A stretch of DNA of 9,907 nt from Armatimonadota bacterium (GCA_030833025.1 JAURHZ010000069.1:1-9907), one strand, 5' to 3'; shown: positions 1 through 7,196, counted from the stretch's first letter. The notes: generated by a model not told the origin, from the letters alone. Made by a program: numbers and translations.

Positions 1-85
1 CGAGGCGCATCGCAGTGGTCTCCTGCGCTGCAAGCCATGGGCCACCCGTGATCTGAATCCCGGGTGGCGTAATCCATGAAATCAC
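1..85 (-). CDS. Start of a probable DUF1680-type (GH127/GH146) beta-L-arabinofuranosidase, cut by the window edge
   Basis: Only the first 28 codons are visible, read leftward off the window edge. The GTG at 83-85 overlaps the GH51 stop (TGA, 82-84) in a GTGA tetranucleotide, the usual layout of translationally coupled genes. The frame stays open to base 1. The residues ITGGPWLAAQETTAMRL resemble the conserved N-terminal element of the DUF1680 family (hydrophobic-x-x-x-G-P-F/W-x-x-A-Q, followed in the family by a leucine-rich segment). Family members characterised as GH127 or GH146 remove beta-linked L-arabinofuranose, which fits a partner of the upstream alpha-L-arabinofuranosidase. No signal peptide is seen, so a cytoplasmic enzyme is likely if this start is right. 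The best upstream purine run (AAGG) is too far away to be a convincing ribosome site, so coupling would have to carry initiation. An alternative start, ATG at 75-77, lies in another frame and gives a less family-like peptide. The gene is fairly likely; the family name is tentative. Confidence 0.5.
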   Translation of the reverse strand, partial: MISWITPPGIQITGGPWLAAQETTAMRL

Positions 86-2577
86 TTGGGCTTATTCGCC
101 TTGAAGCGGATGATAGCCAGTGCATTGCTGCCTAGCGTTACTTTTCCATTCGCTGGTGGCCAAGCAATGGTCGATTCAGCCGGCACGACCTTGTTTGGCT
201 CAAGGAGTGAGTTGTTCGCCTGCGGGTCATCCGCACGGATGATGGTCATCGTGGCTTTATTGCTGATTCCCGATAAACCAGACATCGACATACCAAAGCC
301 TTTCGGTGCATTGGTGGAGTTGACCAGCTTGACAATAACTTCCTTTTTCGTCGCATCGTAGCCGCTGCTCGCATATACATCGGCATTATCCGGGACAGGA
401 ACACTGTGAATCTGCTTGCCATCAAGCTTGCAGACAATCACTCCGCCGCTGACGTTGACCTCGATGTCGTACCAGCGTCCTGTCTCGATACGCCCCGGTA
501 CACGCTGTCCGACCGGAGCCCGGTTACGCTCGATTCCGTGCTCACGGTTGCCCCAGCCACCGATGTTCCACCAGTAGCGCTGCCCGGTCTTGTCTCCAAA
601 AACGACGAGGAAACCTTCATCACCGGACACCTTGCGAGCTTTCAGCTTGACCGTGTACTCGGACCAGCTGGCATCTCCAAATGTATATGTCCCGGTTTCG
701 TTGCCGACTTGCTTCGCGACATTACCGAAAGTTTGCCAAATTCCACCTTCAGTCTTGGCCCCAGGAAATCCACTTGCATTGGAGTCATATACCGTCTTGC
801 CAGCAGCCGTAACCGTGATGTCCTTGTACTCACTGCTCGTCAGCCATGTACCAACACCGATTTTGCCATCGATAACCTTGCGCCCTGTATTTGCGCTCTT
901 TACGGCTGTTGGAATCGTGACATCGGGTCGGTTGGTGTGGAATAGCTTCCATAAATGGTACGAAACCGTGCCAGCGGTACGAAGGCTGTCAAAGAGAATC
1001 ATCCCGTGCCAACCCGACTTGCCATTTACATGTGCAAGTAGCGGCGCATAGGAGACCATCTTCACGACATCGGCATTGTTCTCACAGCCCATCAGGAAGA
1101 CGCCTTCGCTTAGAGCTGCAAGCATATTGCCTTTATCCGGACCGCCCTCGGGTGTCGTGACCGCTACCTCACCGACATACACCGGCTTTTGCTTCCGGTC
1201 ATAGTTGTCGTAGAAGTTGAAGTTTCCAAAGAACCAGCTCGGGGAGTTGTAGTAGTGCTCATCGATGAGGTCGAACTCGGCATTCGGGATGTTGTAGTCG
1301 GCAATCGTAGTGAGGCTGGGGAACAGCCGGTGAACCTGTGCGTAGACCATTTTGTAGCGGGTCTCGTATTCAGGTCCGACATTCTCATTGCCAATTTCAA
1401 CAAGTGGATTTGCAAATGGGGCTGCGTGACCAGCATCCGCGCGCTTGCTACCCCACTCGGATGTCGGATCGCCGATAGCGTATTGTAGGAAGTCGATATT
1501 GTCATCGATGACCCAGCTCATACTCGCAAGCGGAACATGTTGGGGGTTGCGGTAGATACACGTTTGGCCCGCAAAGCCAACCCACATCGGCTGTGCCTTG
1601 AGGTCTTCGCAGAACTGGAGGTATTCCAATGCACCCATGCCGTGCGTTCGTCGGTAGTTCCAAGCATTCCAGCGCTCGTAGCGCTCTTCCACAGGCCCGA
1701 TGCCATCTTTCCAGCGATAGGTCATCTCCGGCGAGCCACCTTCGACAACACAGCCGCCGGGGAAGCGCACAAAAGCTGGCTTCATGTCGGCAATCATTTT
1801 GGCGATGTCACTTCGCAGGCCATTGGGGCGGTTGTTCCAGGTTTTCACGGGGAAGCAGCTGACATAATCGATGTCAATGGTGCCCTTGGTTGGTAGCTCA
1901 AGTGTCAAAAGAGCATTGTCAATGGTCTTTTTCGCCGTGATAATTCCTTCAATGCGGGTCCAGCCGTTACCCACGGATGTTCCTGTTAGCGTTGATGTCA
2001 CTGCATTGCCGTAGCGGTCATCGCCGAGGATACGTACTTTGCGTGCATCCCCAGTCGTGGAGCGGATATGGGCGACAACTTTGTACGATGCGCCTTTTCG
2101 AAAACCAACGCCCCAGAAACCTGTGTTTCGGATGGCGGTGGGTTTTGCACCCGATGCTGTTTCAGTAACGTTTACGCGTAGGTGATAGGGAGAATTCTGG
2201 TTCAAGCCACTGACCGGGACTACCCACCAGGCAGCCTTACCGCCACGCTGGTCCAGCTGCCAGCGGGGCACGGTGCCCGGCTTGACATTGAAGCCGCTGT
2301 CCCAGCCAGCATCGGAAACCCACTTCTCGCCAACCTTTTTGAACCCTTCTGGTGGTCGGCTGTCTTCAAAGGCACGGTTTGCAACCATTTCTCCGTAGAG
2401 GCCACCATCGACGCCGTGGTTGATCTCCTCAAGGAAAATGCCGTACATATTTTTGTTGACACTACGCCCAGGTTTATCGGCCTGAATGCTAACTGTGACA
2501 TCCTGTGCGGTGACACTGGATGCAGCGAGCAGACTGACACTGATGGCGGATGCGAGGAATGCGGTTCGTCGAAACAT
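82..2577 (-). CDS. Secreted GH51 alpha-L-arabinofuranosidase with an N-terminal CBM-like domain and an inserted jelly-roll domain
   Basis: This 831-residue enzyme should release terminal alpha-L-arabinofuranose from arabinan, arabinoxylan or arabinogalactan outside the cytoplasm. Residues 1-24 form a signal peptide (FRR, a hydrophobic stretch, then VTA before Q25). An N-terminal strand with GIFLEEINHG (46-55) is typical of GH51. Residues about 100-243 look like a CBM4/9-type beta-sandwich. The catalytic barrel spans about 246-545, with RFPGGC at 271-276, the acid/base glutamate E398 in EIGNEN, and the probable nucleophile E470 in VYVGEVAV. The C-terminal beta domain appears split: about 596-735 is a concanavalin-like (LamG/DUF1080-like) segment rich in W, G and Y, and the domain resumes at about 742-831. 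The start ATG follows GGGAG (2583-2587) at 5 bases. It heads a probable two-gene operon with the downstream DUF1680-like gene and is divergent from an AraC regulator, suggesting sugar-responsive expression. Both catalytic glutamates are present. Family assignment is confident; the exact substrate is not known. Confidence 0.95.
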   Translation of the reverse strand: MFRRTAFLASAISVSLLAASSVTAQDVTVSIQADKPGRSVNKNMYGIFLEEINHGVDGGLYGEMVANRAFEDSRPPEGFKKVGEKWVSDAGWDSGFNVKPGTVPRWQLDQRGGKAAWWVVPVSGLNQNSPYHLRVNVTETASGAKPTAIRNTGFWGVGFRKGASYKVVAHIRSTTGDARKVRILGDDRYGNAVTSTLTGTSVGNGWTRIEGIITAKKTIDNALLTLELPTKGTIDIDYVSCFPVKTWNNRPNGLRSDIAKMIADMKPAFVRFPGGCVVEGGSPEMTYRWKDGIGPVEERYERWNAWNYRRTHGMGALEYLQFCEDLKAQPMWVGFAGQTCIYRNPQHVPLASMSWVIDDNIDFLQYAIGDPTSEWGSKRADAGHAAPFANPLVEIGNENVGPEYETRYKMVYAQVHRLFPSLTTIADYNIPNAEFDLIDEHYYNSPSWFFGNFNFYDNYDRKQKPVYVGEVAVTTPEGGPDKGNMLAALSEGVFLMGCENNADVVKMVSYAPLLAHVNGKSGWHGMILFDSLRTAGTVSYHLWKLFHTNRPDVTIPTAVKSANTGRKVIDGKIGVGTWLTSSEYKDITVTAAGKTVYDSNASGFPGAKTEGGIWQTFGNVAKQVGNETGTYTFGDASWSEYTVKLKARKVSGDEGFLVVFGDKTGQRYWWNIGGWGNREHGIERNRAPVGQRVPGRIETGRWYDIEVNVSGGVIVCKLDGKQIHSVPVPDNADVYASSGYDATKKEVIVKLVNSTNAPKGFGMSMSGLSGISNKATMTIIRADDPQANNSLLEPNKVVPAESTIAWPPANGKVTLGSNALAIIRFKANKPK

Positions 2578-2586
2578 TTAGGCTCC

Positions 2587-2647
2587 CAGTGGTGATTACA
2601 CTGCAGTGTGCGACCCACTACGTTTTGCATATTATTCCGCAGTGGTG
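2587..2647. repeat. Cluster of AGTG-core repeats, possible regulator half-sites
   Basis: An exact 8-base direct repeat, CAGTGGTG, occurs at 2587-2594 and 2640-2647, offset by 53 bases, about five helical turns. The core AGTGG also occurs inverted midway (CCACT, 2615-2619), so three AGTGG cores lie 26-27 bases apart. The central palindrome adds CAGTG in both orientations (2599-2603 and 2604-2608). Helically phased repeats in a divergent promoter next to an AraC-family gene are what looping or cooperative binding sites would look like. The pattern is seen directly; binding is inference. Confidence 0.4.
2598..2609. promoter_or_regulatory. Perfect 12-base palindrome, candidate operator
   Basis: ACACTGCAGTGT reads identically on both strands. 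It lies 21 bases upstream of the GH51 start codon and 11 bases beyond that gene's Shine-Dalgarno element, so a bound protein could block or steer transcription of the arabinosidase genes. AraC-family proteins more often use direct or loosely spaced half-sites, so a symmetrical site could equally suit another dimeric regulator (LacI or GntR type) not encoded here. Its function is inferred from position and symmetry only. Confidence 0.4.
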
Positions 2648-2692
2648 TACTTTATATTGTATGCTGTAACGAAATCATTGCAGAATCCTACG

Positions 2693-3511
2693 ATGAGCAT
2701 AAGCGAACTAGTCCCACAGATTGAAGTCAGAGCCTTCGGTGCGCGCAGGCGCGAATCCGATGGGTTTGCTGTTGACCGGCCAAACGGATTTCATGAAACG
2801 ATTTGGGTCCGCCTTCATGACCATATGCAGCTGCGAATCGGCACTGAGTCGTTCACTGTCCAGCCCGGCACGGTCATCCTCATTCCACCTGGCACACCGC
2901 ATTGGTACACATCTGTGTCTGGTTCCTGGTGCAATGACTGGCTGCACATCGTGGGCAATGACATAGAGAGCGTTTGCAGAATTATGGGACACCCTGTTGG
3001 GGAGCCATTTCTGCCGATTGAAACATCTTACGTTAGTCCGCATTTCGAGACGATTGCTCGTGATCTCGCCCGCAAGGACGACATCGGCAAATCATTGGCA
3101 TCTATTGCCGTTCTCTCGCTCCTTGCGCGCACGGTGGCTGCTTGCAATATGCCAGACACTCCGTGGTCTGCGGCGGAAGCGGTACACCGGCCAACATTTG
3201 ATCGTCTGCGACAGCGGATGCTTGCAAATCTCGACCATCCCTGGGACATCGCAAACCTCGCGCGTGAAGTGCACCTTGGAGTAAGCCGATTTTCCGAGCT
3301 GTATCTGCGGTTCTACGGAGTCTCGGCGATTGAGGATCTTTTACAAGCCCGCATCCGCGCCGCAGAGTCTCTCCTCACCAATGCAAGCCTAACCGTTAGT
3401 GAAGTCGCATCCCGCACGGGCTTTGCCAGCCACGCCTACTTCAGCCGTACCTTTCGTGCGCGTGTTGGCATTTCGCCCATGGAATACCGCCGTCGCGGGT
3501 TACATTCCTAG
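2693..3511 (+). CDS. AraC-family transcriptional regulator with N-terminal cupin sensor domain
   Basis: This is a 272-residue one-component regulator. Residues about 30-90 form a cupin-type sensor (HDH at 42-44, QPGT at 57-60, LIPPGTPH at 63-70), and about 170-268 form the double helix-turn-helix DNA-binding domain. The first HTH is around 184-209 (WDIANLAREV, then SRFSELYLRFYG); the second is around 234-268 (TVSEVASRTGF, then YFSRTFRARVGISPMEYRR), the classic AraC signature. The ATG at 2693 was chosen because the 29 codons upstream, back to 2606, cross the palindrome and give a peptide unlike any AraC N-terminus. No convincing ribosome site precedes 2693, so initiation may be weak or leaderless. 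Divergence from the GH51 gene suggests it controls the arabinosidase genes in response to arabinose or an arabino-oligosaccharide, and perhaps itself; the ligand is inferred from context. Its stop (TAG, 3509-3511) shares CTAG with the stop of the convergent flavoprotein gene. Confidence 0.92.
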   Translation: MSISELVPQIEVRAFGARRRESDGFAVDRPNGFHETIWVRLHDHMQLRIGTESFTVQPGTVILIPPGTPHWYTSVSGSWCNDWLHIVGNDIESVCRIMGHPVGEPFLPIETSYVSPHFETIARDLARKDDIGKSLASIAVLSLLARTVAACNMPDTPWSAAEAVHRPTFDRLRQRMLANLDHPWDIANLAREVHLGVSRFSELYLRFYGVSAIEDLLQARIRAAESLLTNASLTVSEVASRTGFASHAYFSRTFRARVGISPMEYRRRGLHS

Positions 3512-5031
3512 TCGCAGCGGGCCCAGTCTGCCTTCTCGATGATGTCCTGCATTTGATCCTGCGTTAGCCCAAGCTTGTCCGCTGCATTAATGACATCCGA
3601 AAGGTTTGCCGGGTACATCCCAGCTTTCTGGGCATCCGCGAGGCCTGCAATATTCCAAGGCGCAATGGCCTCCGCAGCCGTGCACTTTCCATCCAGAAAA
3701 TCAGCAAACCCTTGCCAGAATGCGCTATCACCCGAGAGCAACATTCCGGGTGCGCGCTCACGCTTTCCAATCCTCCGGCAGATTTCCGACCAGGATGCCG
3801 CAGCAAAGTAAAACATCGAGACATCCGTAAAGCGCTCAAAGTCCGGAAACGCGGCAAAGTTTGCGCTAATAAATCGCGCAACACAGGCGATATCTCGCTG
3901 GACGGCTGCTTCGTAGGATGCAAGGTCGCTTGGACTCGTTTTGCCGCTTAATAGGAGAGGGGCGAGGCGCTCAATGCCAAGTAATGTCAGCGAAAACCCG
4001 GTTGAGTACAGGGGATCGATAAACGCGGTAGCACTTGGTAGAAATGCCCACGCTGCACCATCAAGTGTGCCTGCGACCCGGTCGAGACGGACAGGTAACG
4101 GGTCAGCTTTCATCCATGGCAAGACACGTTTTGCATTAGCAAATTGCTTTTCTACAGCTGGCATCCGAGCAAGGAGCCGTTCCCAGCCGCCATCTTCGAG
4201 TAGGTTCACTTCCATCGCCAGCCAGCGTTCAACCGATACGCCGGCACTGACCCGGTTGTCATCAAAGCGGAGCATCCACATCCAGCCACCGGGAAAGACA
4301 TGGTGCAATGCTGACCAATCAATGGGATAGGGAGCCGTTTCTGGAGCGCCCAGCTGCGGTAATTCTTCCGCCAGTGCAACATCGTCAAAGTGGGAATACA
4401 AAGCGACGGTGTCAGGATAGTCAGCAAAAGGAATTGACTTTGCTCCAACGTGGTCCGCAAGCGCTGCCGTACGGCCACCCGCATCGACGATAAATCCGGC
4501 ATCTACCGTAATACACTCGCCATCTATGCGTTCCAAGGCAACCTGCCAGCGCTCATCTGTGTCCGGGGTTACGCTGGTCACCGATGTCCTATCGGAGTAA
4601 TGCACACCCATGTCGATTGCTTTGTCACACAGCCATGTATCGACATCCGAGCGTAGCCAGTGTGTATCGGCGCAGCTGTTTCCAGGGCTTGCCGCGACGG
4701 CGAGAGGCCCTCGGACACCCGTAGCGCTTCCATCCGCAGGGTGACCATAATACGTAAAGCCACGCTTTAGCCCAACACCCACATCCGGGATATTGGCCTT
4801 CCACGCCCCCCACGTTGCAAGGTGGTTGAGGTGGGGAAGGTCATAGTCTTGGGCAAACTGCTCGAGCAGGAGATTGGTCAGCGGGGATGTGCTTTCGCCC
4901 ATCGCAAACCTTGGATGCTGACCGCGCTCAACAAGGGCAACCTGCATCCCGGACTTTGCAAGAATCTGTGCGAGGAGCGAGCCACCAAAGCCCGCCCCAA
5001 CAATAAGTACATCCACCTGCGCTGGAATCAT
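3508..5031 (-). CDS. FAD-dependent oxidoreductase of the tryptophan-halogenase superfamily
   Basis: This 507-residue flavoprotein has a Rossmann FAD site at the N-terminus (VLIVGAGFGG, with GxGxxG at 12-17, and the ribose-binding Glu in LVERG near 35). A GEST segment at 45-48 and FIDPLYSTG around 337-345 match the flavin-contacting motifs of flavin-dependent halogenases. WMWML at about 250-254 corresponds to the halogenase WxWxIP motif but lacks the IP. K89 in GLKRGF is a possible counterpart of the catalytic lysine of phenol/pyrrole halogenases; this is an unaligned guess. The C-terminal region (about 395-507) with MFYFAAASWSE resembles uncharacterised oxidoreductases of this superfamily. 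Halogenation, hydroxylation or isoprenoid reduction are all possible. ATG 5029-5031 is preferred because AGGTGG precedes it by 5 bases; GTG at 5040 (three codons longer) would abut the upstream stop. It is the last gene of the leftward operon, and no terminator is visible because the next gene converges on it. Confidence 0.85.
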   Translation of the reverse strand: MIPAQVDVLIVGAGFGGSLLAQILAKSGMQVALVERGQHPRFAMGESTSPLTNLLLEQFAQDYDLPHLNHLATWGAWKANIPDVGVGLKRGFTYYGHPADGSATGVRGPLAVAASPGNSCADTHWLRSDVDTWLCDKAIDMGVHYSDRTSVTSVTPDTDERWQVALERIDGECITVDAGFIVDAGGRTAALADHVGAKSIPFADYPDTVALYSHFDDVALAEELPQLGAPETAPYPIDWSALHHVFPGGWMWMLRFDDNRVSAGVSVERWLAMEVNLLEDGGWERLLARMPAVEKQFANAKRVLPWMKADPLPVRLDRVAGTLDGAAWAFLPSATAFIDPLYSTGFSLTLLGIERLAPLLLSGKTSPSDLASYEAAVQRDIACVARFISANFAAFPDFERFTDVSMFYFAAASWSEICRRIGKRERAPGMLLSGDSAFWQGFADFLDGKCTAAEAIAPWNIAGLADAQKAGMYPANLSDVINAADKLGLTQDQMQDIIEKADWARCD

Positions 5032-5040
5032 CACCGCCAC

Positions 5041-5757
5041 CTAACCCGGCAGAAGAATCCGGCTACAGTGTTCGCACGTGGCGAGGACCAAGCCATCCGT
5101 GACTGCATTTACGGTAGTGCCATTGACCATCATCCCACACGATGTACACGTACGGTCCCATGTCATAAATGCCGCGCCCGCTCCGCCCTTGCGTTCGCGG
5201 ATCAGCTCGTATTGCTTGACAACGGCTTTGTCGGCAATCGCATTCACCAGAGGCTTACGCATCGGTTCCATTGCCTTGATTTCTGCCAGCAGCTCTGCCT
5301 CACGCTTAGTATTTGTGTCTTTCAGCGTTCGATAAGCACGGGTAATCTTCGCAACATCGAGCTCCGCTGCCTTCGCGGCCTTGTCCGCCGTCGCTGCTGC
5401 TTCCATATGAATGAGCAGCTCATCCTCAAGCGTTGCCTTCTGACGTCCAAGGGCATCAATCCCGGCCTGAAGGTCTTCCAGCTCGCGTGGGCTTGTCACT
5501 TTACCGGAATAGAGCTTGTCAGTGGCCGCCTTGATCTTGCTTTCGATGCCAGCAAGCGTCAGCTCAGCATCTTTCTGAACTGCCGCAAGCGTGTTCGCTT
5601 CGGCACGGAGGGTATCCGCATTTGGTTTGCTGACTTTGTACCTGGCGGCGAGCGTCGTACCCGGATCCAGTGCCGCAATCTGTTGTCTACGTCGGTCGAT
5701 CTGGAGATCTACTTCCAGTAACGCCCCCAATCCACGCTGTGCATCCCTGAGGCTCAT
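5041..5757 (-). CDS. Coiled-coil protein with C-terminal C4 zinc ribbon (DUF164/CT398/HP0958-type)
   Basis: This 238-residue cytoplasmic protein has a long helical hairpin (about 10-175, rich in A, K, E, L and Q) followed by a four-cysteine zinc ribbon: CTSC at 204-207 and CEHC at 228-231. The segment LYSGKVTSPREL (82-93) and the stretch YELIRERKGG before the first cysteine pair are hallmarks of this family (PF02591). Characterised relatives such as Helicobacter HP0958 and Chlamydia CT398 are adaptor proteins linked to sigma-54, flagellar or secretion factors and mRNA binding. In most bacteria the role is unknown, so no specific function is claimed. The start is ATG 5755-5757: AGGAG (5764-5768, minus strand) sits 6 bases upstream, whereas the GTG one codon earlier would be too close. 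It lies 15 bases after the GT2 stop and 9 bases before the preferred flavoprotein start, within the operon. Confidence 0.88.
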   Translation of the reverse strand: MSLRDAQRGLGALLEVDLQIDRRRQQIAALDPGTTLAARYKVSKPNADTLRAEANTLAAVQKDAELTLAGIESKIKAATDKLYSGKVTSPRELEDLQAGIDALGRQKATLEDELLIHMEAAATADKAAKAAELDVAKITRAYRTLKDTNTKREAELLAEIKAMEPMRKPLVNAIADKAVVKQYELIRERKGGAGAAFMTWDRTCTSCGMMVNGTTVNAVTDGLVLATCEHCSRILLPG

Positions 5758-5772
5758 CACTGACTCCTATAT

Positions 5773-6441
5773 CTATCGTTTTCGCCGAGAAGAAACCCGC
5801 TTAATCATGTATGGCACCATTTGGATGTACATATTCATACGGGCTATGGTTCCCCGGATGATGCCTAGCTTGAGTTCCTTGGTAGGGTGGCTGACATCCC
5901 GGAGAATAACGGTTGAACATGGCACGCCTGTGGCGAGCACATGATTTGTAATAGCAAGCTCAACGCCGTAGCGCGCATTTGCCACATTGGGGACATCGAG
6001 AAAAAGGCTGCGCAAAATACAGCGCTGACCACTAATATTGGGCACTAGAATTTGTGCAAGTGTTGTCCAGAACTGGCCACCGCGGAACACGCCAAGCGTC
6101 ATGTCTGCCTGACCCGCGATGACGCCCGCTGTCATGTTCTGCACCATCTCCACCGTCAGCCCGACCAAGTCGGCATCTAGGAAGAGGACCACTTCGGCGT
6201 CTGTCTCGGTTGCCCCGCGGTGCATGGCCGCGCCTTTACCGCCATTGGTCGCCATATCAAAAACACGAATTGGCTTTGGCGCGGTTGTCGCAAACTCCCG
6301 CGCGATGGTTGCTGTGTTATCCGATGAGGCATCGTTGACGACGATAATCTCGCTAACATTCCCTGCCTGTACCAAAATCCCGAGAACGCCTAAAATTCGG
6401 GTGCTCTCGTTGTAGGCTGGGATGACTGCGGTACACCTCAC
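5773..6441 (-). CDS. GT2-family glycosyltransferase
   Basis: This is a 222-residue GT-A fold enzyme that should transfer a sugar from a nucleotide-sugar donor. Visible motifs are TAVIPAYNE at the N-terminus, VNDASSDNT (35-43), NGGKGAAMHRG (66-76) and the metal-binding DAD (89-91) in FLDADLV. The acceptor side (about 115-180) includes RYGVELAITNHVL, similar in style to the short GT2 enzymes related to glucosyl-3-phosphoglycerate synthases and polyprenyl-phosphate glycosyltransferases. There is no membrane helix, but the C-terminus is strongly basic (KRVSSRRKR), suggesting membrane-surface contact. The GTG at 6439-6441 was chosen because it forms a GTGA overlap with the protease stop, has GGAAGG seven bases upstream, and places the first beta strand right after the start. 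A longer reading from GTG 6456 adds only five residues. Donor and acceptor are not predictable; the neighbouring acyltransferase and Gfo/Idh genes hint at a modified sugar or surface glycan. Confidence 0.88.
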   Translation of the reverse strand: MRCTAVIPAYNESTRILGVLGILVQAGNVSEIIVVNDASSDNTATIAREFATTAPKPIRVFDMATNGGKGAAMHRGATETDAEVVLFLDADLVGLTVEMVQNMTAGVIAGQADMTLGVFRGGQFWTTLAQILVPNISGQRCILRSLFLDVPNVANARYGVELAITNHVLATGVPCSTVILRDVSHPTKELKLGIIRGTIARMNMYIQMVPYMIKRVSSRRKR

Positions 6442-7196
6442 TTGGGCGCCTTCCACGTGCCGTTTTCGTAGGATTCCGCGCGCTTTTCAGCGGCTTCGAT
6501 GCGCTTTCGTGTAAGGGGATGGGTGCTCAGAAACGCGAGTTTCTCGTCAGACTTACCAGCCGCTTCCTGCATTTTCGTGAACATTGACGCCATACCGCGT
6601 ACGTTATATCCTGCCGCGACCAGATACTTGAAACCGTATTCATCGGATTGGGACTCATCCCCACGGCTGAACTCCCTGTCCTTCAGGTTTAGCGTGAGTC
6701 CGACCACTGTTTTCACATCGGCGTTTGAGCGGCCAAAGAGTATTCCGGCGATGCCTTGTTTAACGGCCGCATCGGATAGCTGCTGCGCGGAGTGACGCTT
6801 CACAATATGGCTGACTTCATGCGCTAGCACACTGGCCAGCTCATCATCGGTCGTCGCCAGCTGCATCAGGCCAGTGTTGAAATACATCGGGCCGCCGGGC
6901 ACAGCAAAGGCATTGATTTCGCTGTCTTTAACGAGTGTGACGGTGTAGGGGACATCCCAATCCTTGCGTGCGGCAGCGATGATCGGATCTGCAACACGTT
7001 GGAGACGAGTTACCATCGGACCCGTGCGGATCACTCGGGCGCCATCTTTACTTTCATTGAATGCAGAAACAAACTGCGCTCCCATACGGATTTCATCGGT
7101 GCGGGAGTAAATGTTCTTGACCCTGCGGCATCCCGTGGATGTCAGCAAAACCACCCCGAGCATTCCGGAAACGAGTATCTTCGAATGTTGCATCAC
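6438..7196 (-). CDS. M48-family zinc metalloprotease, probable lipoprotein
   Basis: This 252-residue protease has a lipoprotein-like signal: a short N-region, a hydrophobic stretch (about 7-19) and STGC, with C23 as the likely lipidated cysteine (the -3 residue is Ser rather than Leu, so the lipobox is imperfect). The catalytic core has HEVSH at 126-130 (zinc ligands H126 and H130, catalytic E127) and E181 in ESQSDEYG as the probable third ligand. The preceding AVPGG and YFNTGLM and the later STHPLTRKRIEAA are typical of M48 proteins of the BepA/LoiP/YcaL type, which act in periplasmic or envelope protein quality control. Function is therefore probably envelope proteolysis. The GTG at 7194-7196 overlaps the upstream stop as GTGA and has AAGGGA eight bases before it; ATG one codon later is the alternative. 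The stop overlaps the GT2 start. The length is usual for a stand-alone M48 domain without TPR repeats. Confidence 0.92.
   Translation of the reverse strand: MMQHSKILVSGMLGVVLLTSTGCRRVKNIYSRTDEIRMGAQFVSAFNESKDGARVIRTGPMVTRLQRVADPIIAAARKDWDVPYTVTLVKDSEINAFAVPGGPMYFNTGLMQLATTDDELASVLAHEVSHIVKRHSAQQLSDAAVKQGIAGILFGRSNADVKTVVGLTLNLKDREFSRGDESQSDEYGFKYLVAAGYNVRGMASMFTKMQEAAGKSDEKLAFLSTHPLTRKRIEAAEKRAESYENGTWKAPK

Larger units (their letters stand above)
2578..2692. promoter_or_regulatory. Divergent promoter region between the GH51 gene and the AraC-type regulator
   Basis: This 115-base spacer is the only real intergenic region in the window and is more AT-rich than the genes, particularly at 2623-2662. 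It must hold the leftward promoter for the arabinosidase genes and the rightward promoter for the regulator. A possible leftward -10 is TACAAT (complement of 2656-2661), with only a weak -35 match. For the regulator, TTGCAT at 2625-2630 and TATATT at 2653-2658 are AT-rich candidates, but their spacing (22 bases) is poor. No promoter is assigned firmly. The palindrome and repeated AGTG cores inside it are listed separately. An open frame upstream of the regulator (from ATG 2606) runs through here, but its residues look non-coding. Confidence 0.7.

Noticed and set aside
41..68. Inverted repeat with 8-base perfect arms (GCCACCCG / CGGGTGGC) and a 12-base loop just after the GH51 stop, resembling a terminator hairpin
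   Set aside because: There is no T-run after it on either strand, and it lies inside the probable coding start of the next gene, where the arms encode Pro-Gly and Gly-Gly codons.
406..1051. Open frames of about 150-180 codons on the plus strand
   Set aside because: They are antisense to the GH51 coding region, and I saw no ribosome site or family-like motifs supporting them.
2606..2692. Extended N-terminus of the AraC regulator from ATG 2606
   Set aside because: The 29 extra codons cross the palindrome and AT-rich promoter DNA and give a peptide unlike AraC-family N-termini.
4822..5721. A 299-codon open frame on the plus strand
   Set aside because: It lies antisense to the zinc ribbon and flavoprotein genes, both with clear family motifs; its peptide has no recognisable domain and is rich in Cys, Arg and His, as antisense shadows often are.
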